64,000 bases of DNA from positions 2,728,001 to 2,792,000 of the forward strand of contig NZ_CP022387.1 in assembly GCF_002302635.1 (NCBI RefSeq). Reading direction: 5' to 3'. The stretch comes from Capnocytophaga stomatis (GTDB lineage Bacteria; Bacteroidota; Bacteroidia; Flavobacteriales; Flavobacteriaceae). A model generated the notes under the pieces. The model was given only the letters and a program-made list of their open reading frames with translations. It did not search any database and was not told the origin of the DNA. How positions within the stretch are numbered: the stretch's first letter is position 1; every line of letters starts with the position of its first letter. Below are positions 17,937 through 27,052 of the stretch, piece after piece. Both the position numbers and the translations under genes were made by a program.

Positions 17937-18980
17937 TTAAAGAATTGCATACATTGTTTGGACTTTATTCTGTGTTTCGTCCCATTCCGCTTGCGAGTTG
18001 GATTCTTTCAGAATGCCTCCGCCTACATATATGAAAACTTGCTCATTTTCAATTTGCATACATCGCAAGTTAACATAAAAATCAATAGAATGCTCGTTAC
18101 TATCAACAATGCCACAGTATCCCGAATAGTAGGAACGATTGTAATGCTCATTTTCTAAGATGAATTGCTTTGCTTCATCGTGAGGAAAACCGCAAACGGC
18201 AGGGGTTGGGTGTAATTTCTGAACGATAACAAACGGATTCTCATTACTTTTCAATTTCCCGACAATGTCAGTACAAAGATGCACTACATTTCCCGCTCGG
18301 ACGGTCTTCACCGGCGAAACATCAAGATTATCTACGTGCGGAGCTATTTTATGAACAATTACATTAGTCACGATTTGTTGTTCGTCTTTCTCTTTTTCTT
18401 TCCAAATATGGTTTCCGCTTTCGTTGTAAGGCTGCGTTCCGGCAAGAGCCATCGTGTAAATGTGATTTTCATTCAGGTTTAGAAGCTTTTCAGGAGTTGC
18501 GGCAATCCAAATGCCTATTTTAGGGTGAGAAAACAGATAACAAAAAGCTAAAGGATAGTATTTTGTAATATTTTCAAATACTTCTACGGGATTTGTTTTG
18601 TGATTTAGAGTTATTTTTCGAGAAAGAACCACTTTTTCAAAGTTTCCTTTCTGCATTTGCATAATAGCCTTTTCAATTAATTCGATATGTTTTTGTTTTT
18701 CATTATTGTCGGAAGGAATTTCCTTTTTGGCAGGAAAACCAATGTGATTGTTTTTTAAATCTTCCTGATATTTTTTGTCTGCTTTTATGATAACGGAAGA
18801 ATTCTCATCTTTGTGAAAAGGAGCTAACACGAATCCGCTAAGCGAAAATGTATCGTCAAAGAAATAAACCACATTGTCCGATTGCTCAAATACTTGCACA
18901 ATGCTTGAATTTGGCTTTCTGAACGCTACAAAAGGAATGCTGGAACGATATAATTCGTTGATTTTATTGAAAATGGACAT
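17937..18980 (-). CDS. menF: isochorismate synthase (MenF type)
   Basis: Converts chorismate to isochorismate, the first step of menaquinone synthesis. 347 residues with the chorismate-binding fold. The conserved pieces are KVVLSRKI near residue 118, AATPEKLL, LAGTQPY, the basic/acidic DEQQIVTNVI helix, LHPTPAVCGFP and YYSGYCGIVD. It is shorter than E. coli MenF (431) mainly at the N-terminus. TrpE-type anthranilate synthase is less likely given the LHPTPAVCG motif and the partner. It lies 51 bases downstream of a thioesterase gene that fits the same pathway. Confidence 0.88.
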   Translation of the reverse strand: MSIFNKINELYRSSIPFVAFRKPNSSIVQVFEQSDNVVYFFDDTFSLSGFVLAPFHKDENSSVIIKADKKYQEDLKNNHIGFPAKKEIPSDNNEKQKHIELIEKAIMQMQKGNFEKVVLSRKITLNHKTNPVEVFENITKYYPLAFCYLFSHPKIGIWIAATPEKLLNLNENHIYTMALAGTQPYNESGNHIWKEKEKDEQQIVTNVIVHKIAPHVDNLDVSPVKTVRAGNVVHLCTDIVGKLKSNENPFVIVQKLHPTPAVCGFPHDEAKQFILENEHYNRSYYSGYCGIVDSNEHSIDFYVNLRCMQIENEQVFIYVGGGILKESNSQAEWDETQNKVQTMYAIL

Positions 18981-19031
18981 ATTAAATCGTTTAGTAATGA
19001 TGATTAAAAAGAAATTAAACTGTTTTTTGTA

Positions 19032-19454
19032 TTATTCTTTTATTTTGATGGTTGTAAACTTACAGAATGAAATCAATTTATCATCTTGATTGGTAATTTT
19101 TATCTCCCAAAGCTGTAAAGTACGCCCGGGATTGATGCAAGTAGCCTTAGCGAAGACCGTTTCTCCTACTTTTGCGGCTCTTACGTGATTGCCACTTAGC
19201 TCGATGCCTCGTATGCTTTCACCTTCCTTTCGGTAAAGGATCCAAGCAGCGATGCTTCCTGCACTTTCTGCCAGTGCAAGCGTTGCTCCGCCGTGTAAAA
19301 CGCCATCAATTTGAGTGACTTTCTCCGTGACAGGCATTTTCAAGATTATGTAATCCTTTCCCAAATCTACGAAATCAACTTCCCAGAATTTCATCAGATT
19401 GTCATTGGAGGTTTCTTTCCATTTTTTTAGTAAAGCATTTTTATTTTCTTCCAT
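19032..19454 (-). CDS. hotdog-fold acyl-CoA thioesterase, likely DHNA-CoA thioesterase
   Basis: 140-residue PaaI-like hotdog protein. The helix segment DGVLHGGATLALAESAGSIA near residue 50 carries the HGG motif and the catalytic acidic residue, and SGNHVRAAKVGETVFA follows. Location directly upstream of isochorismate synthase on the same strand suggests hydrolysis of 1,4-dihydroxy-2-naphthoyl-CoA in menaquinone synthesis (MenI role). The role is inferred from context; the fold assignment is firmer. Confidence 0.82.
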   Translation of the reverse strand: MEENKNALLKKWKETSNDNLMKFWEVDFVDLGKDYIILKMPVTEKVTQIDGVLHGGATLALAESAGSIAAWILYRKEGESIRGIELSGNHVRAAKVGETVFAKATCINPGRTLQLWEIKITNQDDKLISFCKFTTIKIKE

Positions 19455-19521
19455 AGAATTATCGTTTAAAGTGTAAAGATATAAAATTTTTCAAATCTTT
19501 TTATATTCCGTAAAAATAAAT

Positions 19522-19529
19522 TATATTTG
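19522..19529 (+). promoter_or_regulatory. -7 promoter box for DUF4835-recN
   Basis: TATATTTG followed by C, 20 bases before the ATG at 19550. Confidence 0.6.
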
Positions 19530-19549
19530 CGTGAAATCTGGAAGAAATT

Positions 19550-20431
19550 ATGAAAAAATATCTATTTGCTTTGGCTTTAATTCTTAGTTGGAATTTACAT
19601 TCGCAAGAATTAAATTGTTTGGTTACAATTAACACACAAAAAGTGAGTGTTACCAATAAATCTGTTTTTAAAACTCTTGAAAAATCATTACAAGAATTTA
19701 TAAATAAAACACAATGGACAAACCAAAAAGTACGAGAAAATGAACGCATTCAATGTAGTTTTACATTTGTGATTAATAAATATGAAGGAAATCGGTTTGA
19801 GGCAAGCCTTTTGGTACAGTCCTCTCGTCCTGTTTTTAATACTTCATATCAAACGCCTGTTGTAAATCTGCAAGATAAAGATGTGTTTTTCAATTATCAA
19901 GAATACGAACCTCTTTCGTTTAATGAAAATTCATTTCAGTCAAACTTAACTTCCGTTGTGGCATATTACGTTTATTTGATTTTAGGTTTTGATGCGGATA
20001 CGTTTTCTGAATCGGGAGGACATCATTATTTCACACAAGCTCAGAATGTTGTAATTTCAGCTCAGAGTAGTGGTTTTGGGGGTTGGACAGATGACGGAAG
20101 CAATAATCGTTGGTTACTTGCCACTGAATTACTTTCCGAAAACTATCAGAATTATCACAAAACTTGGTATCAATATCACCGATTGGGATTAGATGTAATG
20201 AGTGCTAATGAGAAACAAGGAAAAGAAGAAATTCAAAAAGCAATTTTGTTACTTGAAAAAATCCCGAGTCTTAGGCTAAATTCATACGCGATGAATCTAT
20301 TTTTCAATGCAAAAACAGATGAAATTGTGTCTATTTTTTCAGGAGGAAGCATCTTTAATGCAACTTCCTTGAAAGAAACGCTAAGCAGAATTGCTCCTTC
20401 ACAAACAGTAAAATGGAATCAGATTAAATGA
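19550..20431 (+). CDS. DUF4835 family secreted protein
   Basis: 293 residues with a signal peptide (residues about 1-18, ending NLHSQ). The protein matches the DUF4835 pattern in full: ELNCLVTINTQKV at the mature N-terminus, FNYQEYEPLSFNENSF, VAYYVYLILGFDADTFSE, SGGHHYFTQAQ and DGSNNRWLLATELLSENY. The family is specific to Bacteroidetes and is often found next to recN, as here (66 bases apart). It is predicted periplasmic and its biochemical role is unknown. Confidence 0.88.
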   Translation: MKKYLFALALILSWNLHSQELNCLVTINTQKVSVTNKSVFKTLEKSLQEFINKTQWTNQKVRENERIQCSFTFVINKYEGNRFEASLLVQSSRPVFNTSYQTPVVNLQDKDVFFNYQEYEPLSFNENSFQSNLTSVVAYYVYLILGFDADTFSESGGHHYFTQAQNVVISAQSSGFGGWTDDGSNNRWLLATELLSENYQNYHKTWYQYHRLGLDVMSANEKQGKEEIQKAILLLEKIPSLRLNSYAMNLFFNAKTDEIVSIFSGGSIFNATSLKETLSRIAPSQTVKWNQIK

Positions 20432-20497
20432 TAATTTATTAAAGAAAGAATAAAATATCGTTTATAATTTTATATATTACTTATTAAATTTAAAAAA

Positions 20498-22156
20498 ATG
20501 CTAAAAGCACTTTCAATAAAAAATTTTGCATTAATTGATGATTTACAGATTGATTTTCCGGAAGGATTTATTATTATCACAGGAGAAACCGGAGCTGGAA
20601 AATCGATTTTGTTAGATGCACTTTCGTTGGTTTTAGGAAAGCGGGCAGATATGTCAGTTTTACGAAATACTGAGGAAAAATGCATCATTGAAGTAGAATT
20701 TGATTTGCATAAATATGATTTTGAATCTCTTTTTGATGAATTAGAAATTGATTATGATGCAAATACGATTATCCGAAGGGAAATACTCCCAACGGGAAAA
20801 TCACGTGCTTTTATTAATGATTCACCTGTAACATTGGATATTCTTAACAGATTAGGACAAGTTCTGGTGGATATTCATTCGCAACATCAAACTATTTCGC
20901 TGGGAGATTTGAGCTTTCAGTTTGAAATTATCGATACAATGGCAGGCAATAAAGATTTACGAGAGGAGTATAAATCTTTATGGTCGGCGTTGAAGAAATC
21001 ACAAAAGAAACTTCAGGAATTGATTGATTTCCAAAAGAATGCAAACAAAGAATACGATTATAACTTGCATTTACTGAAAGAATTAAAGTCCGCACCTTTG
21101 CAAGAAGGCATACAAGAGCAACTTGAAGAGACATACGAAGAAGCCTCGAACATAGAAGAAATAAAAGAACGTATTTCCGAGAGCTTGCACTTGCTTAGCG
21201 ATGAAAATACGGGAATTGTCAATCAACTTCGAGAGCTAAAACGGACTTTCTCAAACCTGACCGACTATAAGCAACAGTACAGAGACATATTTGAACGTAT
21301 TGAATCTGCGTTTCTTGAGTTGGAAGACTTGCAAAATGAAGTTTTTGACATTGATGAAAATATAGAAACGAATCCTGAAACTTTGGAAGAGGTTTCTCAG
21401 CAATTGAATTTGATTTATAGCCTCCAAAAGAAACATAAAGTTTTAACTGTTAATGAATTAATTAAAATTCAGGAGGATTTGGAGAAATCAGTTTCACAAG
21501 CTGAAAACATTGAAGAATCCATCACAGAGCAACAACAAATTGTTGAAAGCAAAAAAGAAGAAACATATCAAAAAGCACTTCAAATTCATCGAACTCGAGA
21601 GGAAATAATACCAAAATTGGTTAAAAAACTTACCGATTTCACACACGAATTGGGAATGCCGAACGCTCAGTTTTCTGTTGAGGTAACGTCAACAGACACT
21701 TTCTTCAATAACGGAATTGACGAGCTTTCATTTTTGTTCTCTGCCAACAAGGGAGGAAATTTCGGTCAGCTTAAAAAAGTAGCTTCGGGAGGAGAATTAT
21801 CGCGTATAATGCTGTCAGTCAAAGCAATTATGGCAGAACATACGGCACTTCCTACCATTATGTTTGATGAGATTGATACGGGAGTTTCTGGTGAAATTTC
21901 TCAAAAAATGGGAGATATTATGAAAATAATGAGTGCAAATCGTCAAGTGTTTGCTATTACACATTTGCCGCAAATTGCAGCTAAGGGGAATCATCACTTT
22001 AAGGTTTTCAAAGAAGACATCAATGGAAAAACAACAACTCAATTAAAACCTCTTTCTGAAAATGAGAGAATTACAGAAATTTCAGAAATGCTTGGAGGTA
22101 AAAACAGCAGTGAATCAGCACGAAATCACGCAGTGGAATTATTAAAAAAAGGATAA
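20498..22156 (+). CDS. recN: DNA repair ATPase RecN
   Basis: SMC-like ATPase that holds DNA ends during double-strand-break repair. 552 residues. The Walker A motif GETGAGKSILL is near residue 30, long coiled-coil arms run from about 155 to 365, and the C-terminal half holds the ABC signature SGGELSRIMLS and Walker B TIMFDEIDTGVSG, ending in the ITHLPQIAAKGNHH switch. No truncation. It probably shares the upstream promoter with the DUF4835 gene and ends at a strong terminator. No LexA-type operator was recognised. Confidence 0.95.
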   Translation: MLKALSIKNFALIDDLQIDFPEGFIIITGETGAGKSILLDALSLVLGKRADMSVLRNTEEKCIIEVEFDLHKYDFESLFDELEIDYDANTIIRREILPTGKSRAFINDSPVTLDILNRLGQVLVDIHSQHQTISLGDLSFQFEIIDTMAGNKDLREEYKSLWSALKKSQKKLQELIDFQKNANKEYDYNLHLLKELKSAPLQEGIQEQLEETYEEASNIEEIKERISESLHLLSDENTGIVNQLRELKRTFSNLTDYKQQYRDIFERIESAFLELEDLQNEVFDIDENIETNPETLEEVSQQLNLIYSLQKKHKVLTVNELIKIQEDLEKSVSQAENIEESITEQQQIVESKKEETYQKALQIHRTREEIIPKLVKKLTDFTHELGMPNAQFSVEVTSTDTFFNNGIDELSFLFSANKGGNFGQLKKVASGGELSRIMLSVKAIMAEHTALPTIMFDEIDTGVSGEISQKMGDIMKIMSANRQVFAITHLPQIAAKGNHHFKVFKEDINGKTTTQLKPLSENERITEISEMLGGKNSSESARNHAVELLKKG

Positions 22157-22164
22157 AAGATAAA

Positions 22165-22196
22165 AAAATCCCGCGTAAAATTTTACGCGGGATTTT
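22165..22196. terminator. bidirectional terminator between recN and PepSY-like gene
   Basis: Perfect 32-base palindrome of AAAATCCCGCGTAAAA and its complement, with A and T runs outside. It serves both convergent genes. Confidence 0.85.
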
Positions 22197-22200
22197 CATT

Positions 22201-22635
22201 TTAATCATCAACTCTTCTGAAATTGCCTTGAGAATCAAACTCAAGTTCCAAACCATTGGATAATTTTACTTCTTGACTGCCAAAAATGCCTTTTTCAATT
22301 TTTACAATTTTAGTGTTAATAAATTTTGTTTTGACATATGACAAAATATTTTTTGAGATGAACTCAGTGGGGATTTCTGTGTAATTTCCATCGATTTCCG
22401 TCCAATCTCCTTTTTCGTCAAATTCGATTTTTATTCCTTCTGAAAATCTTACAGTATAATCATCTGAGGAAAAAAACTCTTTGTCAAGAATTACGTAATC
22501 CAAAGTATATTTTGAAAAGTGTTTCTTTATGAAACTCTGAGCATTATGAGGCAATTCATTGTGAGTTATAATGGTTTCTTGTGCATTGATTGTCATTCCT
22601 ACAAGTAAAAATAACATTGTAGCTAATTTTTTCAT
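22201..22635 (-). CDS. PepSY-like periplasmic protein
   Basis: 144 residues with signal peptide MKKLATMLFLLVGMTINAQ. Two repeats of a PepSY-like (DUF2874) unit follow: LPHNAQSFIKKHF ending in VRFSEGIKIEFDEKGDWTEI, then ISKNILSYVKTKF ending in VKLSNGLELEFDSQGNFRRV. Such small proteins are commonly encoded beside Bacteroidetes two-component systems, as here, where the histidine kinase gene lies 84 bases upstream on the same strand. A role as a periplasmic sensor or modulator of the kinase is inferred, not shown. Confidence 0.8.
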   Translation of the reverse strand: MKKLATMLFLLVGMTINAQETIITHNELPHNAQSFIKKHFSKYTLDYVILDKEFFSSDDYTVRFSEGIKIEFDEKGDWTEIDGNYTEIPTEFISKNILSYVKTKFINTKIVKIEKGIFGSQEVKLSNGLELEFDSQGNFRRVDD

Positions 22636-22718
22636 AAGTGATTAAGTTTAAATTTATAATGCAAAGTTGAACAATGATTTGGGAATAAAATGGGAAAAAC
22701 CAAAAAGATATTGAAAAT

Positions 22719-24002
22719 TTACACTTTTCTTATTTCAAAAATATGCAAATCATTTTGGTATTGATAATCTATTTTTAAATTTGGCGTATTATCAATGATT
22801 GTTTTTACTATCGAAAGCCCCAATCCTGTTGATGTGGTATCTTGGTTGGATTTATAAAATCTGTTGAAAATGAGTTCTTTATTAAGAGCTTCAGGATAAA
22901 CGGAAGAATTCTGAATATTGAAGCTGTTTTCAAAGAAATTAATGTGAATAATTCCTTCATTTTTGTTGTATTTAATTGCATTACGCAGAAGATTTGAAAC
23001 CAAAATATAAGCCAAATCAGGATTTATCATTGATTTGAAAACATTTTCTTCATTTAATTCTAATATAATTTCTTTAAAATCAATCATATCGGAGAAATCT
23101 TCAACAATTTTCTTCGTGACTTCATTAAAGTTAACTTCTTCTCGCGGACTGAATTGATTATTTTCAATACGCGAAAGCATCAAAAGGGATTTGTTCATTT
23201 TTACGAGTTTAAGCAAAGTTTCGCGTGTGTTGCTAAGCTCGATGAGGTTTTCTTCGCTCAGGTTTTCATCTTCCAAAAGCATTTCTATTTTGTTAATTGC
23301 AATAGCCAGAGGGGTTTGCAACTCGTGTGAAGCATTTTCGATGAATTGCTTTTGATGTTTGAACATTCGTTCGTTTCGGTCAATCATTTTTTGAATTTGG
23401 CTATTTAAAAGCTTGAATTCCCGAACGTTGGTTGGTTTGTCTTTTTTGTTGTTATTTCCTTTTCCTAATTCATAATTTCCTAATCTTTCGAGTATTTGAT
23501 AAAAAGGTTTCCAAGTTTTTCGTAGAATTACGTTATTTATCATAATAATACTTGTAACCATTACGATGTACAAAACAATCAACGCAATGAAAAGATTTTG
23601 CCCGAATTCATCTTCCTCCACAATCGATGTGCGAATTTCGAGCCGTTTTGGTTGTCCTTCCCTGTCCCTGAAGTAGGTTTCCAAAACACGATAAGGCTCA
23701 ACATCGTCCTCATATTCCATATAAAAAGACTCAGTTCTGAAGAAATTACCTTCTTTATATTCACCTAATTCAATGGGCGTAATTCGGAATTGATTGAAGT
23801 CAAAATCGTTGATATGTATTATTTTATCATTTACGTATGCCTCACGGATAATTTGGATTTTTAAGTTTTTTAGTCCGTCATCAATATTGTCATAAACTTC
23901 CTCAATTAAGAAGGTATAGAAGAGTGTTGCCCAAACAGCAATGATGATAAAAAGTGCTGAGGCAAGGTATTTTAGCGTATAACTTTTTAACGAAATGCTC
24001 AT
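22719..24002 (-). CDS. two-component sensor histidine kinase
   Basis: 427 residues. TM helices at about residues 10-33 and 140-160 bracket a periplasmic sensor of about 105 residues rich in acid and aromatic side chains. The HisKA phosphoacceptor is ENASHELQTPLAIAI near residue 230. The ATP-binding half has NLLRNAIKYNKN (N box) and TGLGLSIVKTI (G box). The signal is unknown. Its ATG overlaps the response regulator stop (ATGA), so the pair is translationally coupled. Confidence 0.93.
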   Translation of the reverse strand: MSISLKSYTLKYLASALFIIIAVWATLFYTFLIEEVYDNIDDGLKNLKIQIIREAYVNDKIIHINDFDFNQFRITPIELGEYKEGNFFRTESFYMEYEDDVEPYRVLETYFRDREGQPKRLEIRTSIVEEDEFGQNLFIALIVLYIVMVTSIIMINNVILRKTWKPFYQILERLGNYELGKGNNNKKDKPTNVREFKLLNSQIQKMIDRNERMFKHQKQFIENASHELQTPLAIAINKIEMLLEDENLSEENLIELSNTRETLLKLVKMNKSLLMLSRIENNQFSPREEVNFNEVTKKIVEDFSDMIDFKEIILELNEENVFKSMINPDLAYILVSNLLRNAIKYNKNEGIIHINFFENSFNIQNSSVYPEALNKELIFNRFYKSNQDTTSTGLGLSIVKTIIDNTPNLKIDYQYQNDLHIFEIRKV

Positions 24003-24670
24003 ACTAATTTGTATCCAATTCCGTAAACTGCTTGAAAATCAATCTCTGCGTTATATTCTTTGAGTTTTTTCCGTAAGTTTTTTATTTGCGAATAAATAAA
24101 ATCCAAACTATCGGCTTGGTCGATGCTGTCACCCCAAACGGATTCTGCCAAAGAGGTTTTTTGTAAGGTTTTTTCAGGACGAATCATAAAATAATAGAGC
24201 AAATCAAATTCCTTACGATTCAAAGTCATTTCCTGTTCGCTTACCAAAACTTTTCGGTCTTCAGGAAAAATTTTCACATTTTTAAAAGAAATGAAATTTT
24301 CTCCATTTTGGTTTTTTCGTCGTATGGCTGATTTTATTCTTGAGTGTAATTCTAACAAATTGAATGGTTTAGAGAGATAATCATCTGCTCCCAAATCCAA
24401 TCCTAAAACCTTATCTTCAACGGAATCTTTTGCCGAGATGATAATAACGGCATCTTTTTTATTTAGGCGTTTAATTTCTTTCAGAATGTCAATTCCGCTT
24501 CCTTTGGGCAACATAATGTCCAGCAAAATACAGTCGTAATCATATGCCCCAATTTTGTCAATCCCTGAGACATAATCGGTTGCTGTTTCAACGATGTATT
24601 TTTCGTTTTTTAAAAATTGTTGTATGGTCTCCAACAGAGCGGGTTCGTCTTCAATAATTAAGATTTTCAT
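23999..24670 (-). CDS. OmpR/PhoB-family response regulator
   Basis: 223 residues from the ATG at 24670 (MKILIIEDEP); a TTG eight codons upstream is not needed. The receiver domain has the acidic pocket EDE, phosphoacceptor Asp in CILLDIMLPKGSG near residue 51 and Lys in DDYLSKPFN. The C-terminal winged helix (LNRKEFDLLYYFM, VWGDSIDQADSLDFIYSQI) binds DNA. It overlaps the kinase gene and presumably controls the envelope-stress or PepSY module next to it. Confidence 0.93.
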   Translation of the reverse strand: MKILIIEDEPALLETIQQFLKNEKYIVETATDYVSGIDKIGAYDYDCILLDIMLPKGSGIDILKEIKRLNKKDAVIIISAKDSVEDKVLGLDLGADDYLSKPFNLLELHSRIKSAIRRKNQNGENFISFKNVKIFPEDRKVLVSEQEMTLNRKEFDLLYYFMIRPEKTLQKTSLAESVWGDSIDQADSLDFIYSQIKNLRKKLKEYNAEIDFQAVYGIGYKLV

Positions 24671-24691
24671 ATTTTGAAATGTTCGAAAAGG

Positions 24692-24699
24692 CAAAATTA
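24692..24699 (-). promoter_or_regulatory. -7 promoter box for the two-component operon
   Basis: TAATTTTG on the minus strand, 22 bases from the response regulator ATG. Confidence 0.45.
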
Positions 24700-24845
24700 T
24701 GAAATGATTTGGGAATAAGGTTGGAAATTTTAGTTTTTATGTGATATTTCTTCCAAATATTTTTCGGGAAAACAAGCCAGCTTTAAAAATTATTTCATAG
24801 TTTTGTGGAGATTTGAAACTTTATAGAATAAAAGCATTTTTAACG

Positions 24846-26387
24846 ATGAAAATTAAAATAGTTACTTTGTTGGCGTTGTTTGCTGCCTCTTGCGGAATAA
24901 AAACTAAAAAAGACAAGATAGAGACAACACCCAATGTGGTTTTAATCATTGCTGATGACCTTGGCTACGGTGATTTGAGTTGTTACGGAGCTACAACTAT
25001 TCAAACGCCTCAGGTGGACAAGCTGGCTGATGGTGGGATTTTGTTCACAAACGCCCACACAACGGCAGCTACTTGTACACCTTCACGCTATTCGTTATTT
25101 ACGGGCGAATACAATTGGAGAAGGAAAGATACAGGAATCGCCGATGGTGATGCAGGAATGGTTATCCGTCCTGAACAAGTTACCATTGCAGATGTTTTTA
25201 AATCAGCGGGTTATACAACAGGAGCTATCGGTAAATGGCATTTGGGGTTGGGAAATGAACGGGGCTCTCAAAATTGGAACGGATTCATTTCGCCTGGTCC
25301 TTCGGACATAGGTTTTGATTATTCTTATCTGATGGCTGCTACTGGGGACCGAGTTCCGTGTGTGTGGGTTGAAAATCAAAAAGTTTCCAATTACGATGCT
25401 TCTGCCCCCATTGAAGTTAGTTACCAACAGCCCTTTGAAGGGGAACCATTGGGAGAAACGCATCCCGAATTGCTGACAAAACTCAAACCTTCAATAAATC
25501 ACGGTCATAATCAGGCTATTGTGAATGGTATTTCACGAATAGGATATATGAAAGGAGGAGGGAAGGCTCTTTGGAAAGATGAAAATATCGCAGATTCCAT
25601 TGCCCAAAAAGCGGTAAATTTTATTGAAAAGAATTCTAATAAACCATTCTTTTTATATGTAGGAACCAATGATATTCACGTGCCAAGATATCCACATCCT
25701 CGTTTTGTTGGTAAAAGTGGAATGGGATATCGGGGAGATGCTATTTTGCAATTTGACTGGACGGTTGGGCGGATTGTAGAAACGCTCAAAAAGAACGGAT
25801 TGCTGGAAAATACGCTTATCATCATAAGCAGTGATAATGGTCCTGTGATTGATGATGGCTATCAAGACCAAGCAGAAGAACTGTTGGGCAATCATAATCC
25901 TTGGGGGGAATTCCATCACAGAGGTGGAAAATATAGTAATTTTGAAGCTGGTACGCGTGTTCCGTTCATAGTAAGTTTGCCACAAAAGGTGAAAGCAGGC
26001 ACGTCTGATGCCTTGTTTTCTCAGGTAGATTTGTTCGCAACATTGGTGGCTTTTTTAGGTGGAAATATTCCCGAAGGAGCTGCGAAAGACAGTCAAAACC
26101 AATTGCAAGCCTTGCTGGGAAAAGATGCCAAAGGAAGGGATTATGTTATCACATCGGCAGGGGCATTGTCCGTGAATAATGCGGAATGGAAATACATAGA
26201 GCCAAGCAATCGCAGGGCTTATCAAGAACTGACGCGTACGTATCTTGGAAATTCAAAGGAAGACCAACTTTATAATGTTCAGAAAGATAAGTCCGAAAGT
26301 GAAAACGTAGCCAATCAGAATCCTGAAAAAGTAAAAGAGATGAAGAAAATTCTTGAAAGAGAAAAACAGAAAGGATATTTGAAATAA
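24846..26387 (+). CDS. S1-type sulfatase lipoprotein
   Basis: 513 residues from the ATG at 24846; the in-frame TTG at 24813 would bury the signal. The lipoprotein signal ends at lipobox FAASC, followed by IKTKKDK. The sulfatase core has NVVLIIADDLGYGD (metal ligands), CTPSRYSLFTG (Cys to formylglycine by anSME), GKWHLGLG and SSDNGPV. It resembles arylsulfatase / GalNAc-6-sulfatase-like members, but the sulfated sugar cannot be named. A Cys-type site needs an anaerobic maturase encoded elsewhere. With the GH110 protein it suggests mucin or glycosaminoglycan degradation at the cell envelope. Confidence 0.9.
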   Translation: MKIKIVTLLALFAASCGIKTKKDKIETTPNVVLIIADDLGYGDLSCYGATTIQTPQVDKLADGGILFTNAHTTAATCTPSRYSLFTGEYNWRRKDTGIADGDAGMVIRPEQVTIADVFKSAGYTTGAIGKWHLGLGNERGSQNWNGFISPGPSDIGFDYSYLMAATGDRVPCVWVENQKVSNYDASAPIEVSYQQPFEGEPLGETHPELLTKLKPSINHGHNQAIVNGISRIGYMKGGGKALWKDENIADSIAQKAVNFIEKNSNKPFFLYVGTNDIHVPRYPHPRFVGKSGMGYRGDAILQFDWTVGRIVETLKKNGLLENTLIIISSDNGPVIDDGYQDQAEELLGNHNPWGEFHHRGGKYSNFEAGTRVPFIVSLPQKVKAGTSDALFSQVDLFATLVAFLGGNIPEGAAKDSQNQLQALLGKDAKGRDYVITSAGALSVNNAEWKYIEPSNRRAYQELTRTYLGNSKEDQLYNVQKDKSESENVANQNPEKVKEMKKILEREKQKGYLK

Positions 26388-26400
26388 ATTCGGGAACATA

Positions 26401-26433
26401 AAAAAATCCTAAGCGAAGGCTTAGGATTTTTTT
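26401..26433. terminator. terminator of the sulfatase gene
   Basis: Tight hairpin AAAAAATCCTAAGC / GCTTAGGATTTTTT with loop GAAG and a T run. Symmetric enough to serve both sides. Confidence 0.85.
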
Positions 26434-26462
26434 AACGCACTAACACTACTAAGATTATAGGT

Positions 26463-26873
26463 CTATCGTAATCTATCTGCTGATTTTACAAGATTTTCGT
26501 CCCGCCGAATAGCCTGATTGGCCAAAAACAAAAAAACGATAGAAAGGACGGGTAAGAAAATCCCAACACCCTTCTCAGAAATTAAATTTTCTCCGGATGA
26601 GGTTAGCACTCGATATACAAATATTCCTAGTAAAGTAAGATTTATAAGGATATTCAGTCTGTTGAGAACAAACTGAGTCTGTCTTGTCTTGAATTTGAAA
26701 ATACTATAAATTGCTAAAACTGCTGATATTGCAAACAAAACACCGCTTGTAACATCATTTTTGTACGCGAATACAACCGTGCCAGCTTGCGTATATAACG
26801 AAAATATCAGAGGAAGAATTCCACTAATAACTGCCACAACTAACATATAAACGCTTTGTATTCTCTGAATCAT
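26463..26873 (-). CDS. DUF4293 family membrane protein
   Basis: 136 residues with four predicted TM helices at about 8-28, 42-62, 73-90 and 105-122. The N-terminal MIQRIQSVYML and the C-terminal FLANQAIRRDENLVKSADRLR-type ending (IRRDE, DRLR) are the DUF4293 hallmarks seen throughout Bacteroidetes. Role unknown. It has its own -7 box 20 bases upstream of the ATG. Confidence 0.85.
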   Translation of the reverse strand: MIQRIQSVYMLVVAVISGILPLIFSLYTQAGTVVFAYKNDVTSGVLFAISAVLAIYSIFKFKTRQTQFVLNRLNILINLTLLGIFVYRVLTSSGENLISEKGVGIFLPVLSIVFLFLANQAIRRDENLVKSADRLR

Positions 26874-26892
26874 AGCTTAAATTTTCACCGTG

Positions 26893-26900
26893 CAAACCTA
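26893..26900 (-). promoter_or_regulatory. -7 promoter box for the DUF4293 gene
   Basis: TAGGTTTG on the minus strand, 20 bases from the ATG. Confidence 0.45.
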
Positions 26901-27002
26901 CGGAAAAATTAACATATCTACCAAATTTAAAGTGAATTTTTTTTCCGAATTCAAGAAAATTTTATTGAGTTACGAAGAAGTAGGATTTATGAAAAAAAAT
27001 CG

Positions 27003-27010
27003 TAAATTTG
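27003..27010 (+). promoter_or_regulatory. -7 promoter box for purM
   Basis: TAAATTTG followed by C, 43 bases before the purM ATG. The TTG inside it is an in-frame pseudo-start that should not be used. Confidence 0.55.
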
Positions 27011-27052
27011 CCTCCAAGTACATTATTAAAAATACTTAAAAAGAATCAGTTA

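Noticed and set aside
24813-24848. Longer N-termini from TTG starts (sulfatase, uvrD, purM, GT4 genes and others)
   Set aside because: In each case a nearby ATG gives the conserved N-terminus or signal peptide and better spacing, so the shorter start is preferred.
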